Positions 57,525-63,992 of a stretch of DNA of 64,000 nt are shown piece after piece. The stretch is taken from positions 41,629 through 105,628 of the forward strand of contig NZ_LLZN01000073.1 in NCBI RefSeq assembly GCF_001509795.1, in the 5' to 3' direction. The stretch's first letter is position 1; each line of letters opens with the position of its first letter. Position numbers and translations under genes: made by a program. Below the pieces are notes generated by a model. That model was not told the origin of the DNA. It saw only the letters and a program-made list of their open reading frames with translations, and did no database searches. Origin of the DNA: Streptomyces sp. NRRL WC-3605 (GTDB lineage: Bacteria; Actinomycetota; Actinomycetes; Streptomycetales; Streptomycetaceae).

Positions 57525-57763
57525 GCGGCCACCGCCCCGGTGAGCGAGGTGACCGGCTGGCCCGTCTCCCAGATGAAGGGCATAGCCACCGGGCAGCGTT
57601 CCTGGCCGTGGACCAGGACGCCGATGCCGTCGACGTTGATCCAGTCGAGTCCTCGGAGCGTGCCGCAGGCCCAGCACGGCGAGGGCAGGACTACGGCGTC
57701 ATCGTGGCGGGAGAGCGGGGCGGATAACGGCGCCGGGTGCGCGTCAGCAAGCGTCACGGGCAT
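57521..57763 (-). CDS. 80-aa protein with CxxC motif at head of the element operon
   Basis: Unknown small protein starting MPVTLADAHPAPLSAPLSRH. It has a CWACG pair and a later Cys (QERCPVAMPF), suggesting a single zinc or redox site. Ribosome-binding site gaagggaag lies 5 nt upstream of the ATG. Its stop overlaps the next gene by ATGA. First gene transcribed from the KorSA-operator side, so likely expressed when repression is lifted. Confidence 0.65.
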   Translation of the reverse strand: MPVTLADAHPAPLSAPLSRHDDAVVLPSPCWACGTLRGLDWINVDGIGVLVHGQERCPVAMPFIWETGQPVTSLTGAVAA

Positions 57764-57876
57764 GATGGGACTTCCCTTCGAGGGAGCCAGGGGCGGCGAA
57801 TCTTCTTGGCGGTTGAGGCGCCGTCCCTGGGCAGACGGAGGTCGTGCCGAGTTCTCTCATCCGTGCGGCGGTACAT

Positions 57877-57925
57877 CCCTAAGGTTCCCTAGGGCACCTT
57901 AGGGTGTCAAGCGGTACGCTAGGGA
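57877..57925. promoter_or_regulatory. nested palindromic operator, probable KorSA-type binding site
   Basis: ccctaaggt (57877-57885) and accttaggg (57896-57904) form an outer perfect inverted repeat around a central ccctaggg palindrome (57887-57894). A further gctaggga copy is at 57918-57925. The array sits in the divergent promoter region between the repressor gene and the element operon. Confidence 0.72.
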
Positions 57926-57955
57926 AGTAGTCACAGAGACAAGGGAGCCGACGCA

Positions 57956-58714
57956 ATGGCGGACCAGGCAGACAATCGGGCGCCCTACGCGCAGATTGCC
58001 GCCCACTACGCGGAGCTGATCACGTCTGGGCAGCTCCAGCCCGGCTCGCTGCTGCCGAGCATCAAGAACCTCTCGCAGGAGTGGAACGTCAGCGCCGCGA
58101 CCGCCGAGAAGGCGTTGCGGAAGCTGCGCAACGAGGGTCTTGTCCGGGGCATTCACGGCATCGGCACCGAGGTCCTGGACCGCCCGTCGCCGATGTCCTC
58201 CGGATCGCAGCGCCAGGACCGAGGGCGCCGCACCGGCTCCAGTTGGGGAACCGGCGAACGGTCCGACTCCCACCGGGCATCGGTTGTGCCGGCGCCCGCA
58301 GAAGTGGCACAAGCACTGGACATCAAGCCGGGCTCCGAGGTGATCCGGCGCAGCCGGGTCTACCGCGACCGGCACGGGATCGTCGCCCACTCGACGTCAT
58401 GGATTCCGGTCCGGTACGGAGAGCTGATCCCGCAACTCACCAGCAGTGAGCGGCTGACGGGCGGAACGTCGCTGCAACTCATCGCGCAGGCCACCGGCCG
58501 ACCCATCACGCACCGGTTCGACACCGCATCCGCGCGACTGCTCACCCCCGAGGACGCGGAGCTCCTGGAGCTGGACCCCGCGAAGGCCCCGCGGGAACCG
58601 GTGGTCGTCATGACCGCGAAGTTCGTCGACAGCGAAGGCACCGTCGTCGAGTACGGCGTGGACCTCGGCGGCCCCGGCCGTACGTGGCAGACGGAATCGG
58701 AAGTCACCCAGTGA
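57956..58714 (+). CDS. korSA: KorSA-like GntR/UTRA family repressor
   Basis: 252 aa. N-terminal GntR winged helix (YAQIAAHYAELITSGQLQPG, SATAEKALRKLRNEGLV) and a C-terminal UTRA effector domain (EVIRRSRVYRDRHG, TSWIPVRYGELIPQL, VVVMTAKFVDSEG). Such proteins keep replication, excision and transfer of actinomycete integrative elements off. ATG 57956 with aaggga upstream. It ends in a GTGA overlap with the kinase gene, and its promoter contains the nested palindrome. Confidence 0.8.
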   Translation: MADQADNRAPYAQIAAHYAELITSGQLQPGSLLPSIKNLSQEWNVSAATAEKALRKLRNEGLVRGIHGIGTEVLDRPSPMSSGSQRQDRGRRTGSSWGTGERSDSHRASVVPAPAEVAQALDIKPGSEVIRRSRVYRDRHGIVAHSTSWIPVRYGELIPQLTSSERLTGGTSLQLIAQATGRPITHRFDTASARLLTPEDAELLELDPAKAPREPVVVMTAKFVDSEGTVVEYGVDLGGPGRTWQTESEVTQ

Positions 58715-59268
58715 CGGACGTGAACACCGCTCGCCAACCGTTCTGCGTCCTCATGGCAGGACTGCCCGGCTCAGGGAAGACCACTCTTGCCCGTGAGCTG
58801 ACAGCGCGCGGCTTCCTCAGGCTCTGCCCGGACGAGGAGATGTTCCGCCGACACGGCGTATACGGCGTCGACTTCCCCCGAGGGACCTTCCCGACGCTTG
58901 AGCGACCGATCCTCGAAGAGACCTCAGTCCAGCTCCGCGAGCAGCTCCAGGCCGGACACGACGTAGTGGTGGACCACGGCTTCTGGACGCCGGAAGACCG
59001 CGCTCACTGGCGATCCGTCGCCGCCGAAGGTGGCGCAGTCTCGGTACTGGTCTACCTGGAGGCCAGCCACGAGGAGCTGTGGTCCCGCGTGAACAAGCGC
59101 AACGCCCGGCACGAGGACGACCCGAACTCGATCTACTTCGCCGAGAGCGACCTGATCCGCTACCGGAAGCGATTCGTCGCCCCGAAGCCCGACGAACCGC
59201 ACCTTGTCTACGACGGGGACCCCGAGTCCGTACTCAAGACTCTGCAATCGGAGCTGGACCACTCATAG
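58711..59268 (+). CDS. AAA_33 kinase-like ATP-binding protein
   Basis: 185 aa. P-loop GLPGSGKTTLARELT near the N-terminus, a Walker B-like DHGFWTPEDRAHWR segment and Arg residues in YRKRFVAP typical of small-molecule kinases (shikimate/gluconate kinase-type or zeta-toxin-like fold). Coupled to the korSA stop by GTGA. Substrate unknown. Similar genes accompany GntR repressors in actinomycete elements (from memory). Its orientation away from int suggests a transcript of korSA plus kinase. Confidence 0.7.
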   Translation: MTDVNTARQPFCVLMAGLPGSGKTTLARELTARGFLRLCPDEEMFRRHGVYGVDFPRGTFPTLERPILEETSVQLREQLQAGHDVVVDHGFWTPEDRAHWRSVAAEGGAVSVLVYLEASHEELWSRVNKRNARHEDDPNSIYFAESDLIRYRKRFVAPKPDEPHLVYDGDPESVLKTLQSELDHS

Positions 59269-59472
59269 CCGGGAGCACGACGCCACAGGGCACGAGTTAC
59301 AGGTTTCTCTACCTCATCAAGCACCCGTCGTCGCTTCGCTCCTCCGGGCGGGCGCGGGCGGCCGGCGGCGCCCGCGCTCATGTCTCCGCCCCGCTCGGCA
59401 CCGCCGGCCGCCCACTCCCGCCCAAGAGGCAGGCAGACGGAGCATGAGGTCAGAACACGTCGTGGCTGGGGC

Positions 59473-59640
59473 GGTCGGCTCCACGGCTTTAGGCAGCCAC
59501 TTTGGGGCGAGCCTCTAAGATCATGGCCCCAACGTCGTGCTTCAACGGGCAGGTCCACAGACTGCCCGACTCGCCGGAAGCTTACGGGGCCATGATCACT
59601 CGCCCCAAAGCAGCTCCAGCCCAAAGCCGCTCCACCGACC
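59473..59640. repeat. 168-bp nested imperfect palindrome
   Basis: Outer arms ggtcgg / ccgacc with ggcttt/aaagcc. Perfect inner arms ctttggggcgag (59500-59511) with ctcgccccaaag (59599-59610), and gatcatggcccc (59519-59530) with ggggccatgatc (59586-59597). A small ctgccc/gggcag hairpin is in the apex. A very stable stem-loop as RNA or single-stranded DNA. Possible roles: single-strand origin, transfer-locus relic, terminator or MITE. Confidence 0.7.
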
Positions 59641-59845
59641 GGTGTTGACCGTTCCGTCGCTGCAACTGTTTCCACTGCTCTGGGGGACAGCAGCCTGCAC
59701 GTTACCCCCCACCCCATCACAGTCGGATCTATTGCCGCCCCCACCTGGAGGAAAATCGCAGACCGGCAATGCGATTAGGTCAGTGGCCGAATCTCGCCAC
59801 TCTCGAAATAGAACCTCAAATGATCCTCAATTTTTCGAATTCAAT

Positions 59846-59884
59846 TGACACGCTTTTGAGTTGCCTCATAGGTTAAGCGTGTCA
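59846..59884. promoter_or_regulatory. inverted repeat upstream of the first secreted-protein gene
   Basis: tgacacgctt (59846-59855) is perfectly mirrored by aagcgtgtca (59875-59884), 19-bp spacer, in AT-rich DNA 40 bp before the gene start. Fits an operator for a dimeric regulator, or a hairpin in the leader. Confidence 0.55.
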
Positions 59885-59923
59885 GCCCAACAAAGGGACA
59901 GCATTCAACAAACGGGGAACTGA

Positions 59924-60253
59924 GTGCACACGGCAGCGAAAGTTATCCTCGCAGGATCCGCCACGATCGGCCTCTTATTCTCGATGCCCGCTGCGGCGTC
60001 AGCGGCAGCGGCCGCCACTCAGGCGCGACCGACAGGGTGCACACAACAGGTAGTAAACGTGCGAATGACTGTGGCGAAGTGCAGCAACTCGCACGGTGGC
60101 CATTACCGCGCCGTCGCGGTATGCAAGGACCCAGACAATGGTCGCGTTTATCTCTTCGATGGCGACTGGCGGAACAACGGCTCGTTTTCCAAGGCCTACT
60201 GCCAAGGTGCTACGGCAGTTCAGAGTGCTGGAATCGAAACCAAGGTGACCTGA
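59924..60253 (+). CDS. small secreted four-cysteine protein A
   Basis: 109 aa; signal peptide (residues 1 to about 29, ASA cleavage type) and an 80-residue mature part. Four Cys at 39, 53, 67 and 93, the spacing shared exactly with the next gene. Common motifs: PTGC, AxCxNSxGGHY, xAxAxC, WRxxGxS and TKxT at the end. GTG 59924, the only reasonable start. Codon 18 is TTA (59975-59977), so translation should depend on the bldA tRNA, i.e. on late growth. Function not recognised. Confidence 0.78.
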   Translation: MHTAAKVILAGSATIGLLFSMPAAASAAAAATQARPTGCTQQVVNVRMTVAKCSNSHGGHYRAVAVCKDPDNGRVYLFDGDWRNNGSFSKAYCQGATAVQSAGIETKVT

Positions 60254-60322
60254 ATTCGGGGCAGCCACCTCCCGTACATAGCGCTCCTCCGAAATGATCA
60301 TTCAGCGAAGGGACTTACGTCG

Positions 60323-60649
60323 ATGAAGAAATGGTCGATTCTCGTCACGAGTGGCGTGATAGCCGCCTTCTCCCTCGGAGTCCAGGGAGCAGCCTCCGCA
60401 GCGCCCACGGGGGCGAGGGCTTGGCCAACGGGCTGCGAAGCCCAGACCAACTGGAGCAACGGCGCGATGGCTCAATGCAAGAACAGTAATGGCGGCCACT
60501 ACAAGGCCAGCGCCAACTGCTTGCGCCTGGACGGGGGCGGTACCGTCGTCGTCGATGCTCCGCGCTGGCGCACCAGCGGCTGGTCGCAGGTCTTCTGCCC
60601 GGCCCTGACCAAGTTCAAGTCGGCCGCGTTCATCACCAAGTCCACGTAA
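60323..60649 (+). CDS. small secreted four-cysteine protein B, paralog of A
   Basis: 108 aa; signal peptide (KKWSILVTSGVIAAFSLGV, cleavage near ASA at about 27). Cys at 38, 52, 66 and 92, i.e. the same C-x13-C-x13-C-x25-C pattern as protein A, with AQCKNSNGGHYKASANC as the most conserved core. Two disulfides likely. ATG 60323 with gaaggga 7 nt upstream; 69 bp after gene A. No TTA codon noticed in it. Followed by a strong hairpin. Extracellular role unknown. Confidence 0.78.
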   Translation: MKKWSILVTSGVIAAFSLGVQGAASAAPTGARAWPTGCEAQTNWSNGAMAQCKNSNGGHYKASANCLRLDGGGTVVVDAPRWRTSGWSQVFCPALTKFKSAAFITKST

Positions 60650-60731
60650 GGACGAAGGTACGGGCACGCCTTGCGTACCTCAGAGAGCATGGCCGCGTCC
60701 ACGTAGGACCACCCTGGCGTTCGGTTGTTGC

Positions 60732-60767
60732 GCATAGTCCCCATCAGCTTGCTGGCGGGGACTATGC
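60732..60767 (+). terminator. terminator after secreted protein B
   Basis: gcatagtcccc (60732-60742) pairs perfectly with ggggactatgc (60757-60767), 14-nt loop, 80 nt past the stop codon. Confidence 0.72.
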
Positions 60768-60964
60768 AGCTGTTGCTCGACAGACCTCGATGACTTCCCC
60801 GTCCGTGAGTCGCATCGTGGCGGCCACGGGCCCGGTTCGGGCCGTCCCGGGGCCGTCGGAGGGTGCTCAACGACGACCAACGCTGACAACCGCCGACAGC
60901 TAAGTCGCAGGTCGCAGCGTTGATCGGTCATACGGCCGCAGGTGAGAGCCCCGGCCCTTCACTT

Positions 60965-60978
60965 CTTCGGGTACTGAG
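60965..60978. other. attR: attR of the integrated element
   Basis: Exact copy of the 14-bp attL sequence cttcgggtactgag, 7.04 kb from attL. Confidence 0.8.
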
Positions 60979-61139
60979 GCGGGCCCAGGTCACAGGGCTG
61001 GGTGCCCTCGTCGTGGGCCGCTTCCCGCTCGACGGGCTCCTCCCGCGTCCAGCAGCGCCGGGGCACCCGCCCCCGGACAGCTTCAGCGCGGAGCTGCTCC
61101 TCCGGCCTCAACGCGCCACAGCCGTGGTCGGGTACTGAG
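60979..61139 (-). pseudogene. decayed 3' end of a second integrase with a third att copy
   Basis: Going away from attR, this DNA shares colinear blocks with the DNA beyond attL: caggtca, then ccctcg...tgggccg, then ccgctcgacggs, then cccgcgtccagcagc. In the intact int these encode the last ~70 codons (LLDAG at one end, TAHEG at the other). Here the frame is broken and the middle is deleted. It ends in tcgggtactgag (61128-61139), a 12-bp copy of the att core. Best read as the relic of an earlier element inserted at the same site. Confidence 0.55.
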
Positions 61140-61216
61140 GGCGCGGAGCGCGAGGAGACTTCAGCGGACTGAGGGGGGCGGTTCGACGCCGGGCCGCCTC
61201 ATGGCGGACGGGGGTG

Positions 61217-61999
61217 TCAGGCGGGCCCGAGGAGTTCCCCGCGGTGGGACAGTGCCCAGGTGCGTTCCTCCTCGATGTCCGGGATGAAGTCCTGGCGCAG
61301 GAACGACGCCCAGGGGTCTTCGCCGAGCGGGCCCAGGCGGGCTATGCGGTCGGTCTCGTCGCGTTGCAGCCGGGCCAGGGCGTCCAGTACGTCGGCCGGG
61401 TCCGCGCCGTAGGCGTCACACAGGAGCCGGAGCCGTCGTGCCAACGGGGCGCCGTCCGGGCCGAAACCGACCTTGCGCTGACGTTCGGGGAGCCGCAACG
61501 GCACGCTGTACCAGGCCAGTTGCGCGAGGTCGTCCACCGCGTGGCCGGGGACGGCCAGGTCCCAGTCGATGAAGCCGACCAGACGGTTGTCCTCCCAGAC
61601 CGAGTTCCAGGTCGTCAGGTCGCCGTGACGCATGATCAGGCCGGGCCGCCAGCGGGCCTCCGGGTCGCACCAGACGGCATCCAGCGAGGGCCGGAAGTCG
61701 CGTACGGCGTCGTGGTACTCGCGCAGCCACCTCCCGAGCGCGGTGACGCCCTCGTCCGTGAGGAGCGCCCGCGGCCACGGGTACAGGCCGACTTCGCCGC
61801 GCAGCAGGGACACGGCTTCGTGGCCGTCCACGGGACCGTCGCCGAGAGCGCGGGGCGCGCCCGCGAATCCCACCTGCTCCAGATGCCGCAGCAGTTCCCG
61901 CACCGCGGGGGTCCAGACGCGCCACGGCCTGAGAATGGTCTCCCCGGCCCGGCGCACCGTCGAAAGGCCACCGCGCACCGACTCACCGTCCTGGATCAT
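61217..61999 (-). CDS. APH-family phosphotransferase
   Basis: 260 aa. Protein-kinase-like fold: catalytic loop RHGDLTTWNSVW and metal motif FIDWDLAVPG (the DFG equivalent), with VDDLAQLAWYS after it. Family phosphorylates aminoglycosides, macrolides, choline or other small molecules; the N-terminal nucleotide loop is short and the substrate cannot be assigned. ATG 61999. Second gene after the MATE exporter (28-bp gap), hence probably one transcript. Could be a resistance cassette. Confidence 0.72.
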   Translation of the reverse strand: MIQDGESVRGGLSTVRRAGETILRPWRVWTPAVRELLRHLEQVGFAGAPRALGDGPVDGHEAVSLLRGEVGLYPWPRALLTDEGVTALGRWLREYHDAVRDFRPSLDAVWCDPEARWRPGLIMRHGDLTTWNSVWEDNRLVGFIDWDLAVPGHAVDDLAQLAWYSVPLRLPERQRKVGFGPDGAPLARRLRLLCDAYGADPADVLDALARLQRDETDRIARLGPLGEDPWASFLRQDFIPDIEEERTWALSHRGELLGPA

Positions 62000-62027
62000 G
62001 GGGGGAATCGTAGTGCGCGGCGGCGGA

Positions 62028-63413
62028 TCACCGGCCCGTCGGGACCTTGGGATCGGCTGCACCGTGCGGCGTGCCGTCGTATGCGCTGTGCCGGTGGAAG
62101 GAGTACGCCTTTCCGGCGGCCTGGAGGAAGTTGGCGAGGGCCAGGGCCGCCCAGAGGGCGGTGAGGCCCCCGGCTGCGGCGAGCGGTGCGGCGACCGCCG
62201 CCAGCACTCCGTAGCAGACGGCGGTCGTCACGAAGCTCGGCACCGTGCGCTTGAGGCCGATCAGCCCGAAGCCGACGACCGCCTGCGCGGCGTCGGTGAC
62301 CACCACGGCCAGCACCCACGGCAGGAGGTCGGTGATCCGCGGCCGTACGGCGGCGTCGCCGGTGAACAGCGGGACGACCCACGCGCTGAAGACGATCACC
62401 GCCGTCCCGATGCACCCCACGACGGCCAGGGCCAGCCAGGTCCCGGCCCGGACGCTGCGCCGGATGTTCGCGCCGTCGCGCTCCTCCGCGTACGTGGAGA
62501 CCAGGGGGACGGTGGCCTGGCCGACCGCCACGGCGGCGGTGAAGATGAGGTTCACCAGGGAGATCCCGACGCTGTGCGCCGCCGCGCCGTCCGTCCCGAT
62601 CCGGGCCGCGGCGAAGGTCAGGACGCCGAGGACGGCGAACTTGACGAGGACGGTGCCGGCGAGCGGGATGCCCACGGCACCCACCTTCCAGACCTGCCGC
62701 GGGTCCGGCCGGCCCGGACGGAGTGAGCGGCCGGACAGCGCGGCGCACCGGCGGAGAGCCAGTTGGTTGGCGACGGCGGTGATGAGGCTGGAGGCGAGCA
62801 TCGCGATGCCCGCTCCGGTCAGGCCGAGGCTCGGCAACGGGCCCGGCCCGCCCACGAGGAGGACGGGCAGCGTGGCCGACGCGGCGGTGCCGAGCAGTCC
62901 GGCCCGCATCACCGACGCCGAGCGTCCGAGGGCGACCAGGACGGACGTCGCCGCTGAGGTGACCGCTATGGCGAGCACGCCGGCCGCCAGCAGGTAGGGG
63001 AAGCACCCCAACGCTTCGAGGGTTGCGCGAGGCACCCCGGCCACCCGACCGATCAGCGGCACCGCCGCGACGGCCGCCGCACCCAGACCACCCACGAGGA
63101 CAGCCAGCCACATCGCGCTGTGCACCAGGGGCAGGAGCCGGTCCGGATCGTCCTTGCGGGGCGCGACGAACGGCATCACCCCGCGCAGCGCGCCCGCCAC
63201 GGTGGCGGTGGCCGGGCTGAACACGGCCAGGGTGACGGCGAAGGCGGCCAGGGCTGCCGTGGCGTGGTTGCCCAGCAGGGCGGTGTCGACCAGGGCCCCG
63301 GCCGACGCGGCGATCATCGTCAGGTACAGCGGCAGCGCGGCCGCCGCTATCCCGGCCCACGAACTCCGCCCGGCTCGCCCGCTCCCCGTGCCGATCACGG
63401 TCTCGATCATCAC
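62028..63413 (-). CDS. MATE-family multidrug/metabolite efflux transporter
   Basis: 461 aa, about 12 membrane helices. DinF-branch MATE pattern: LPLYLTMIAASAGALVDTAL in helix 1, GNHATAALAAFAVTLAVF, then a second half beginning VGIPLAGTVLVKFAVLGVL and a central ALRRCAALSGRSLRPGRPD loop. Exports drugs or cell metabolites in exchange for H+ or Na+. Start taken at 63413 (ATG ATG; 63410 equally possible). Probably co-transcribed with the downstream APH gene. Confidence 0.82.
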   Translation of the reverse strand: MMIETVIGTGSGRAGRSSWAGIAAAALPLYLTMIAASAGALVDTALLGNHATAALAAFAVTLAVFSPATATVAGALRGVMPFVAPRKDDPDRLLPLVHSAMWLAVLVGGLGAAAVAAVPLIGRVAGVPRATLEALGCFPYLLAAGVLAIAVTSAATSVLVALGRSASVMRAGLLGTAASATLPVLLVGGPGPLPSLGLTGAGIAMLASSLITAVANQLALRRCAALSGRSLRPGRPDPRQVWKVGAVGIPLAGTVLVKFAVLGVLTFAAARIGTDGAAAHSVGISLVNLIFTAAVAVGQATVPLVSTYAEERDGANIRRSVRAGTWLALAVVGCIGTAVIVFSAWVVPLFTGDAAVRPRITDLLPWVLAVVVTDAAQAVVGFGLIGLKRTVPSFVTTAVCYGVLAAVAAPLAAAGGLTALWAALALANFLQAAGKAYSFHRHSAYDGTPHGAADPKVPTGR

Positions 63414-63566
63414 ACCGTGAGTGCCGGCGGGTGGGCGGGACGGGGGAAACGCCGCGCCGTCCGCCGACGCCCGGCGGTTGGCCCTGACGGCACCCCGCGC
63501 TTCGTCCTCACGGACCTGCTCGGGGTAAGCGTTCGGGTGCCGCTGAAGCCGGTGCGCGTTTCCCGA

Positions 63567-63923
63567 TCAGTCCTCGTCCCCGTCGTCCTCCCACCCGATC
63601 GGCCGCAGGGCCGATCGGTAGGCGCCGGTCGCGACGAGATGGTCGATGACCTCGGTCATCGCCGGGATTCCGGGGTGGCGGACCAGGAGGTTGTCCCAGC
63701 CGTAGTAGTACCGGCCGTCGAGGCACTCCCCCGTGTCCTGCCGGTGGTCCATCACGCGGCGCGCCTCGTCGAGCGTGACGACGCTCCCCGACCAGCGCTG
63801 CCCGTCGGGGAAGGTCACCCACATGTCGTTACCGCACACCTCGTCGAGGTCCTCCCCCTCGCCCGCTACGAAGCAGATCTCGTACCCCTGCCCGCGCACG
63901 CGGTAGAACGGGCCGTCCCACAT
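63567..63923 (-). CDS. 118-aa uncharacterised protein
   Basis: Unrecognised soluble protein starting MWDGPFYRVRGQGYEICFVA. No signal peptide or membrane segment; acidic tail GWEDDGDED. Rich in aromatic residues (RYYYGWDNLLVRHPG) and predicted mainly beta then alpha. ATG 63923 with gggggac 3 nt upstream; an in-frame codon at 63974 would extend it into a G-rich repeat. Lies 153 bp upstream of the MATE gene on the same strand. Function unknown. Confidence 0.6.
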   Translation of the reverse strand: MWDGPFYRVRGQGYEICFVAGEGEDLDEVCGNDMWVTFPDGQRWSGSVVTLDEARRVMDHRQDTGECLDGRYYYGWDNLLVRHPGIPAMTEVIDHLVATGAYRSALRPIGWEDDGDED

Positions 63924-63946
63924 GCGTCCCCCAGTCCCCCAGTCCT

Positions 63947-63992
63947 CCGGCCCCCGGACCCCGGCCCCCGGCACCCGGCCCCCGGCCCCCGG
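63947..63992. repeat. C-rich ccggccccc repeat at the window edge
   Basis: A series of 8-10 bp ccggccccc/ccggacccc units. On the minus (coding) strand it supplies at least five G-runs, so it may form a G-quadruplex in the leader of the 118-aa gene. It runs to within a few bases of the window end. Confidence 0.6.

Larger units (their letters stand above)
59269..59923. other. non-coding stretch of the element (655 bp) with nested palindromes
   Basis: No reliable coding frame is visible. The left part contains the 168-bp nested palindrome (59473-59640). The right part (about 59750-59900) is AT-rich for this genome and holds an inverted repeat ahead of the first secreted-protein gene. Confidence 0.6.
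53924..60978. mobile_element. pSAM2-type actinomycete integrative element, 7.05 kb
   Basis: Bounded by 14-bp direct att repeats. Holds tyrosine integrase, xis, a frameshifted repSA, two small upstream genes, a KorSA-like GntR repressor, a kinase-like gene and two secreted proteins. No transfer gene (FtsK-like tra) or spread gene is present, and repSA is broken, so the element appears defective for replication and self-transfer. The right third is less GC-rich than the chromosome. Confidence 0.85.
60650..61216. other. non-coding stretch across the right element boundary (567 bp)
   Basis: Contains the hairpin at 60732-60767, attR (60965-60978), a decayed integrase-like remnant and a third att copy (61128-61139). 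No intact gene is supported. Confidence 0.6.

Noticed and set aside
59380..59595. A 71-codon frame within the non-coding part of the element
   Set aside because: It crosses the large palindrome, has no ribosome-binding site and shows no protein-like composition.
60499..60870. A minus-strand frame overlapping secreted protein B
   Set aside because: Runs opposite a better-supported gene with a signal peptide; sequence shows no motif. Its 5' part could be a remnant but is not supportable.
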